Assembly: GCA_012845835.1 (NCBI GenBank)
Contig: JABAKD010000002.1
Span: 23,788,518 to 23,852,517, forward strand
Source: Undaria pinnatifida
Taxonomy: Eukaryota; Sar; Phaeophyceae; Laminariales; Alariaceae
Length of the DNA stretch: 64,000 bases
Reading direction: 5' to 3'
A program made the translations under genes and the position numbers. Position 1 is the stretch's first letter. Each line of letters begins with the position of its first letter. Shown one piece after another: positions 12,001 to 20,900 of the stretch. A model generated the notes under the pieces. That model did not search any database, was not told the origin of the DNA, and worked only from the letters and a program-made list of their open reading frames with translations.

Positions 12001-14806
12001 CGCCAAGTAACGGATACCCTGGACTACCGTAAAGTTTTTTTTTCTTGTTTCGCTAACCTCTCGGGCGATTACTGTTCTGTTCACATATCGTCAGCAACGC
12101 CTCCCGAAGTGGTCCAACTCCCACCCTACCACTGTCAGCGAGCTTGTCCACCTTGGGCCTGTCCCGCAACTACTAGTGCAGCTGTGCACACCACTATTTC
12201 ATCTCTAGTCCTTCCGACGATGTGCGGTGGGCAATACAATCCAACATAGAGCGAACACCCGTGCCCCCTTCTCGGCGGTACGTAACGCAAAAAAGTGTAC
12301 ACGTTGAAAATGCCACCCTGGAGTTCCGTAGGTTGCGATTTTGCTCAGCTCCATCTATCTCTCCGGCACGTGCTGATTTTTTTTTTCAAGTTCATCAGCA
12401 CTACCGTCGTCCCCGGGTTACTCCAACTCCGGCCCACTGCCATCAATGAGAGTTTATCGCCACCCTAGGCCTTTGCCGAACTGTGAATACATGTCTGTCA
12501 GCTGTACACTCGTTACTGCTTAGTTTGCTTCTCGAAAATGCGCAGTGTGTGCGTTATTCCGGTTTAGAACATATACTCTCGTCACTTTTCGGCGGCACGT
12601 AAACGCAGCGGTTTTAATCGTATACCTGGTACCTTGTATGCGCCGCCCTGAACTTCCGATCGTTTTTGTGGTTTTTTGCTAAGCTTTCAGGCACGTGCCA
12701 TTCCGTCAGCAACGTCACCCGGAGTACTCCGACTCCAACTTTACCACTCTCAATAAGTTTTTTCCGCCCTTGGCGTGTCCCACAATGGCTACTGAGGGTT
12801 GATAATATGATCATGTAATTGGCCTTCCGGCAAATGTGCAGTGCGTGATTCATCGCAAACATAGAATGAATACTGGTGCTTCTTTTCGGCGGTACCTGGC
12901 GCAAAAGTTGCACGCACTGCACTTCTATTGTATAGGACTGCCCTGGGCTTCCACACGTTGTGATTTTTGCCAAGCTCTCTTGGGCACGTGTTGTTTTGTT
13001 CATATTCGCCAAAACGACGTCATCCGAAGCACTCCGATTCCCGCCCACTACTACCCGAAAGCTTTTCCACCCTTGTCCTGTCTTGTCCTGCAGCTACTGC
13101 TGTCGGTTGCTCTGTGTACACCTTGTAAATACCACCGGAGGCTTCAGCGCGACATAATCTTGCTTAAGCTTTCCGGCACTTGCTCTTTTTCTTTGTTCGC
13201 ATTCGTCCGCAACGTCACCCGGAGTACTCCAACTACCACCCACCACGGTCGTCAAACTTCTCCAAACATACGACCATCATCGATGAGTTTTTCCACCGTT
13301 CGGTCTGTCCCGCAACTACTCTTACCAGTTATACACATTGTGTATAACAGTACCCTGGACTTCCGTACGTTGAGATTTTGCCCCCAAGTTCTCAGGCACG
13401 CCCTTGCATTATGTTTTCTTTTTTGCCTTCTGACAAGGTGCAGCGCATGATTCATTCCAACATAGAACGAATGCTGGCATTCCTTATCGGCAGTGCGCTA
13501 CGCAAGAGTTGGTGTACGTTGCGTTTTTCTGCGTTTGGACTTCCGTACGTTGTGATGTTGCTAAGATCCCCAAGGGATCACTTTTTGGGCCCTTTTTTTG
13601 CTATGGGTGAGGGTCACTATTACTAGCCCGAGCAACCCCTCTGTTCCTTCGCAGTCTAACAAGATTTCGTGCCGTTTTTTTAGCGGTATAAAGTCGCTGT
13701 GGGATAGATGGTGAGCTACGCTGCGCCAAACGAATAACTAGCCGAACTCACAGCTGACGTCCTTGCAACAATTTTATAAAATAGCCTCACAATTTTTTTT
13801 TTTTGTTCAGTGAGGTGCTGCAGAGAGTCAGTTCCTTCGCAGTCGCAAGATTTCGTGCCGTTTTTTTTGTTTTTTTTTTGTATGAAATCGCCGTGAAATG
13901 GTTGTAACAGCTATACGCTGCGCCAAACCAATAGCCTAAAACACATTTTTTTTTTTTTTTTCTGTGAGGAGCCATCCCACGCTAGCAAGGGTGCAGCAGA
14001 AGGTTCCTGTGCTCCTAGCATGAGTGAGCTCAATATATCTCACCCCTAAAAATAACTTCGAAGGCATTCGTTCGCACAACCCGACCGAGTTTCTATGCCT
14101 TAGTTAAGTCCTAAAACAATGTGTACTCGTGAAATTACTTGACTAATGACTAACCGGTAGTTCCTCACTTGAGGAGCTCAATCGGACACAAACACACCAT
14201 TAGTCAATCCAACAACTGCAATCCCTATCGAACACAAATACACTAAAGCCAATCTAACAACTGCAACCCCTATCGGATACAAACACACTATTAGTCAATC
14301 CAACAGCTGCAATCCCTATCGGACACAAACACACTATTAGTCAATCCGACAGCTGCAATCCCTATCGTACACAAACACACTATTAGTCAATCCAACAACT
14401 GCAATCCCTATCGGACACAAACACACGATTAGTCAATTCAACAACTGCAATCCCTATCGGACACAAACACACTATTAGTCAATCCAACAACTGCAACCCC
14501 TATCGGACACAAACACACTATTTGTCAATTCAACAACTGCAACCCCTATCGGACACAAACACACTATTAGTCAATCCAACAACTGCAACTCCTATTGCGG
14601 GATGACTCTGAGGTGCGGAGTGAGTCAGGCCAGCGGCTCAAACCAGCGGTGAAAGACGGCATGCCCCCCTTACACCGCAACCTTCGGTTCCGAGACGTGC
14701 CGCTTTGTTCACGTTCGTCAGCAAAGGTAAATCTGGAGTACTCCACGTCCCAGTCGCCACTATCAAGTGAGCTTTTCCCGCCCTCGGCCAGTGCTCTCGC
14801 AACGGT

Positions 14807-14874
<68 letters not shown>

Positions 14875-14877
14875 ATG

Positions 14878-14930
<53 letters not shown>

Positions 14931-17900
14931 GCTACTACTACTACTACTACTGCTACTACTACTACGGGTTGTGCACGTTGTTTTGTGTGTTACTACTACC
15001 TTGCGCTTCCCGGACGTTAACGATTTCGTGTTAGCTCTTAGGCACGTGTTTACGTATCTTCGCTCGTTCGCCGCTCGACAGTTATTCAGTGGATTAACTC
15101 GATCCAATATAGAACGACTCCTCGTGGTCCATTGTCGGTGGTTACTCAACGCAACAGCTGAATCGTCACACGCTAGGGCTGCAGCAGATTCTAAGAATTT
15201 TCTGAGCTCCTAATGGGAGGATCTCAATCAATATCAACATCACCCGAAACATGACTTCGAAGGCATTCGTTCGCGCAACCCGACCAACCCTTCCATGCGC
15301 CAAACCTTCAAAAAGTACAGGTGCACCTTTTTTTTGTGTTTTTTTTTCTGGGCCTGCTTCCTCGCCCGAGGAGCTTGCTCTATGTGCGAAAACCTCACCC
15401 CATTAAAAACTCATTTTTGAGTAAACTGAAAATGAAACGCTCCCCATGGTCTAGGTATAGAAAGTAATTGATCATAAAGAAAAACAAAAAATGACGAAAA
15501 TTCCGACGATTCTTGTGTTAAGGAGCGCCGTCCCGCCATTCCGAAAAAGTTTTTTTTTTGCCATATATAGGGCTAAATCTGTCGTAGCACACGTCAGTAT
15601 TGGGCACTTCCTCAGTCGGGAAACCCCGTGTCAGGTTAGACGTCTTTTGGCCGAAATTGTAGCCTTCACGAGAGGTCTAGATTATTGTCGAGGATAAAGC
15701 ATGGAAATCGGGGAATAATTTCGATACCTGAGTTTAAATGTGGTCGACCAAATTTTCAACAACAAGAAAACGCTGGATTTTTTCCTGGACAAAGTTCTAT
15801 GGGTAGGGTTGGGGTCTAAAGTAGTGTTCTGGGCTTTTTTTTGGTATTTTCTTGTGTCATAATACTGGAAGCACACGTGGGCCCAACCAAACTTCCCGAT
15901 TTCCATACTTTTATTCAATACAACCATCCAGAATTGCGGTAAAGGCGGCTCGGCCAAAATTGACTACCCCCTCGGAAAGCTCGCGTCTTCCGTACGTTGG
16001 TGTTGTACTGCCCCTCCCAGTCGCACCGCGATCCTTCGGTACGTTGTGAGTTTTTGCTTAAATTCTCACCTGGGCACGTGCTTTATTTTGTGCGGACGCA
16101 GGTGCTGATGTCTGCGATGCTTTCGAGCCAGACGAAGGACCCCGTCACGGCTGGCGCCATGAACCGGATGAGAGAGGTGAGCCACAAGTGAACCACGCGT
16201 GCTGCGGTAGGATATGCAGCGCTTTTCGTATGGTATATACTCTCTGGGTTGCAATACTATCAATGGAGAAGCGTGGGGGGTACAAGACTTAATGGGGGGG
16301 GGGAAAGGATAGAACCAAGGGTAAGGCAAGCGGGAAAAAAAAGTACGTAGAACAGGAAGAGCGTCCAGAGATATGGAATGCCAAGAGAAGGGTTAGGCAT
16401 GAACATGCATATAAACGGCGCAACGGACTGCGCGAAGACACTGAAACTGCATTTTCGCGTCAGCGACCTAGACCCGCCCGAAATAAAAAAAAGGTAAATC
16501 GTGGGCGGGAGGAAAAGGAGGAAACTGCACAGATGTGCCCTTTGAGGCAAAATAACAGAGTAGAACCTACATAGATGTGAACTGTACAAGAAGGAACGGA
16601 ATGTGTTGGAGGAGGAGATGAGAAAAAGAGATTATTGTGACGCGGAGAAGTTTTGTACGCTAGACAGTGGCGAAAAAATGATCGCTATCCTAGGAGACGG
16701 ATGGTGGCCACAGCATGCAAAACGAGAAGGGAATAAGACAAGCACACAAGGTTTTATCGTAATATGTGGAAAACAAAAACGTAAAGGGTGCTCAAATGTT
16801 GGAGGTGACTCAGTTGGGAGTAGGAACGATGCTCCATCTTGTAAGGAATGCGTGGTCAAAGTGGTCAAATGATTAAGGCAAGCAACAGACTGGTACGCCA
16901 CCTCCCCTGCCGCGGTATTCTCGCCTTCGAAGATCCGGAGAACCGTTAGAGGTTCCGGGGGTAAATCGAAAAATCAAGGGCATGCAGCAGCACACGTCGC
17001 AGGATGGGAGAGCTCAAACTACGTACCTGGTAGAGCAGTACTGCAATACGAAGTATACACGTATGGTGGATCACAGCAACTGCTGCCGTTTAATATACTA
17101 TACCGGCCTGGATGCAACCAACACTCTGAAACAACTATCGTGAAGGCGGTAGTGGTGGTGATAGTGACGGCGGTGGGCCTGATTGCCACCAAAACCCTGA
17201 TAACGTGGTGGTGGTGATGGTGGTGGTGGTGGGGGTGGTCGTATTCGTTGTGATGGTGGTGGTGGCGCGCCCCAAGCTCCTCTGACGCTCCATTTCGCAC
17301 GGGTATGAGCGTTTATGAGCCTGTTTGATTTTCTGCGCGTGCGTGCGTGTGCCGTATTTATTTAACAGTGGCACGCACGCATCTCTGTGCTTGCGCCACG
17401 TCAACACCTTTAGAACTACACACACGTTTTTGAGGACACGCTACTTGGAATCCGGGTGAGATCATGTTTGCTGTAGTGGACGAGTTAAGGCGAGCTCGCT
17501 CGCGTCGTCGTTCTATGCAATCCATTGTTTTTATGTCCGGCGCGTACCACCACGTGCGCGACTGAGCCTTCCATGGTGACTTTCACCAACCCAACCGACC
17601 CGACCCGACCCAACCCAACCTACCCGACCCAACCCAACCTACCCAACACGACCCAACCCAACCCAACCCTAACCAAACCAACACGACCCAACCCAACACA
17701 ACACAACACAATTGGCTACTCTCCAGGCATGTGCTCCCGTTCCTCTGGGAGCGGCATCCCTCGCTGCCGCCGTTGATGAAGAATCCCTGGTGGAGATGCT
17801 GTATCCTGTCAGCTTCGCCAGCACGAAGGCGAGTCGAGTTCGTAATACAGGAACACGAGGAACTGATTGCGGATCGCCTCGCCATTATTCTGCACAGGAA

Positions 17901-20900
17901 AACAGTAGTCTAGATTCAGTCTCTACCCAAAAGCGTAGCACGCGAGAGCGCCTAGAGAATGATGTGCCGGCATAAGAAGTTAAGAACGCACCAAGTATAC
18001 AAGGAAGACAGCATTTAGGGTTCCCTTTTTCCCGTTCACACTGCAAGGATAACGTATTTGGAGAAGTTACGACTACAGCATCTATCATTAGGGTATTTGC
18101 AGTTTACCAACTTCGGGTAGTTAGGAGTTGAGGGTAGGAACGCATGTAATAAGATTAGTATTGAAACCGTCGAACGTCAATGTCCCACGCCAACTCAACC
18201 CGTGAAAAGAAGAAAAAAATGAGGCCAGAAACGTGTTTTCCTACCATTTTGTTTATAGTACCTATTTTTTTTCTCGTGGGGTTTGGTTAGTTAAGATATA
18301 CTTGGGTTAAATTATGGCGTTGGTCGGTTTCAATGCCACTTTTGATACCGTTTTTACATTTTTCCCAGCCCAGCAGAGGTTGAAAACCGCAAACACCCCA
18401 CGCATTGGTTCAATTGCCTCCCGCCAATGTACAGTGCACAATTCATTCCATATACAACGGAGTACTCGTGCCCCGTATGCCAACTTTTTCTTCTGGTCCA
18501 CGCGTGGTGGGAAAAATTCGCTACCGATCTATATCCATACTCTCAGCTGTCCACATCATGGTCTATATGTCCATGTTCTTAGTTGTTTAATAGTAGATAT
18601 TTGTGTAGATACACTGTAACCGTGTGGAGCGCTAATACTACAATGACTGGTGGATTGAAAAGGCGGATCCTACCGTCACTGGTTGCTGCTAGGAATATAC
18701 ATTACCCTTGTGTGACTATATCTCTGCTTCGTGGCCTCCACATATAAGCTGATAGCTCGTACTTGGAAGCGCTCGTCCCGCCCCCCTCCGTCTATGGCCT
18801 TACAAACCAATGCCACGTGTGACAATCTCCCCCCCCCAACATACTTTCTCCGTCACGAAAGGGATGCGTGACCAATAGTTAAATGACTAAGGCAAGCAAC
18901 AAATCAGTACCCCCCCCCCCCACCCAACGTACTGAGCGCCCAAAATGTTGGAGGTGTCTCTATTAGGAGCAGGAACGGTGCTCCGTCTCGTTTGCAGGAG
19001 TGCGTGGTCAATGATCAATTTACTAAGGCAAGCAGCACCCCTGAGTACCCCCCCCCCCCCCCTCCCCGCTCGCACACGCCTCCTGCTTAGGCGAAACACA
19101 TCATGATGGTATGTAAACGGCTGGCCAAGGCTGAGGACGGGCGAAAGGCTGGAGCGATTCCAAGCACCGTAGAAGGTGAAGGCTAGAGCTACGGCAAAAA
19201 TAGGGTTGTGGGCTGGCGTCAGAAATTTTGGGCTAAGGAAATCGTGCTCAACGGTGAGCGCTACACTAAATGCTACCTGGGTATATACTAGCCTATGCTC
19301 AAGGCTGTTGAATGGTGGCGTCACAGTAAGAATCTGAGTCTCACTCCAAATGGGAGTTTCTTGTTGGCGGGCCTATACTTCGTCCAAGTGTTTTGCCCCA
19401 TTACCGAGGCTCCTCGCTTGAAGAGCTCTTATCCCTCTCCCAACAGACTGATTTTTCGGGGAAAGCAAAAAAAAACAACGACGAACAGTCCCATGGCCTA
19501 CAGGGTGTGACCACGAAAAGTTATCTGTATTTAACAAAAAAAAAAGATGAAATTCCGACCATTTTGGATTAAGGAGGAGGAGCTCGCCCCGTCACACTAG
19601 AAAAGCTAGCTTTCAGCCAAAAACAAATCTCCCTCTCTCGTACCACGTGTCGTTACGGGTGCAGTTGTGCAGAGGATGACATTTCCCGGAAGGTTGGCTT
19701 GTCACCCTTTTTCTCCACAGCAACGTCGATCCGGCATTCACTGATACCGTTAGATGAACCGTGTTTATATTTTCATGGAAGCTGCACCTTTTTCGGGGGC
19801 AGTCGTTATCTAAACCTGCGCTCTGATTGTCTACAACGTACATATGTATACACCAAGAATTGACAAGTTTTGTGGCTGTATCAATAATTTTCAGGCTGGC
19901 TGAACCCAACCTTACCTTCCTCGACGAGACCGGGCCTGTCCGTACCTAAGTTTATCGGCACTGCCGCCTTTTTCTATTTTTTCCGCGAGTATAGGTTTGA
20001 TGGACCTTCCCGGGGTGGGACCTAAAATGACGTATCTCGTCATGGACGTTGCCTGGGGGCGGATCGAGGGGATCTGCGTCGATACTCATGTGCACAGGTG
20101 ATCATGCTTGCAACCAGGGGGGGGTGAAGGCCGGCGGGAGGAAGGGGGGGGAGAGGTGTTGTTGACGTCGAAGTCGCGGCATCGGTCAGGCTAACGCTTT
20201 TTCACGCTCTTTTTTAAGGGGGGTTTTAAGGGGGATGCTGTCTACAGGCTTTATTGTTCCACAGGTATACCGTCAAGTTCACGGTTGTTCTGGGACGCCC
20301 TCCCCACTTGAGCAGACACTGAACATCCTCGAGACTTTCGAGATAAAATGACGCTAAGCCAAATACAAAAGCTCCCGCGGGCTACATACAGTATAGATAG
20401 CAAACATCTTTTTTTTTGTATGGTGAACACCGGATCCGAAATATTGAAAACAAGGTTTTTCGCGGATCGGATCGGATGACTGCTTGCAGGTCGGGCCGGG
20501 TCACGGCGGGGCCGGGTCAGGGTGGTGATGTTTCGAAAACCTCCTCCTGACCCCACCGACCTGCCTGACTCGACCCATCCGATTTTGAGCACCTCCTGAC
20601 CCGACTCGACCCGACCCGACCCGACCCGACCCGACCCGACCCGACCCGACCCGACCCGACCCGACCCGACCCGACCCGCGAAATTTTGAAAGCATCCTGA
20701 CCCGACCCGCCGCGGGCCGGGTCGTGACCCGTGAAAATACTTGAATACTTAGGGTAGCTCTTTAGTTGAGAAGCCCCGTATTGTGATGTGATGTGATGTG
20801 ATGTGATGTGATGTGATGTGATGTGATGTGACGTAATGAACGCGTGGGCTTGAAAAAAAGGAACATCCCCTATCGGAGTAGCGTGGTCACATTGTATTAA

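Noticed and set aside
14176..14596. Possible CRISPR-like array
   Set aside because: The 46-bp units are contiguous tandem repeats without unique spacers, in a eukaryotic intron.
14595..15213. Thr-, Leu- or Ser-rich open frames over the TAC repeat
   Set aside because: Pure microsatellite translation on both strands.
17829..17838. GT donor GTTCGT 9 bp after the chosen end of NTH1 exon 3
   Set aside because: It keeps the frame but adds ASR, which fits the family alignment less well than direct joining of STK to AKHI; the GC donor GCGAGT has a better consensus at +3 to +6.
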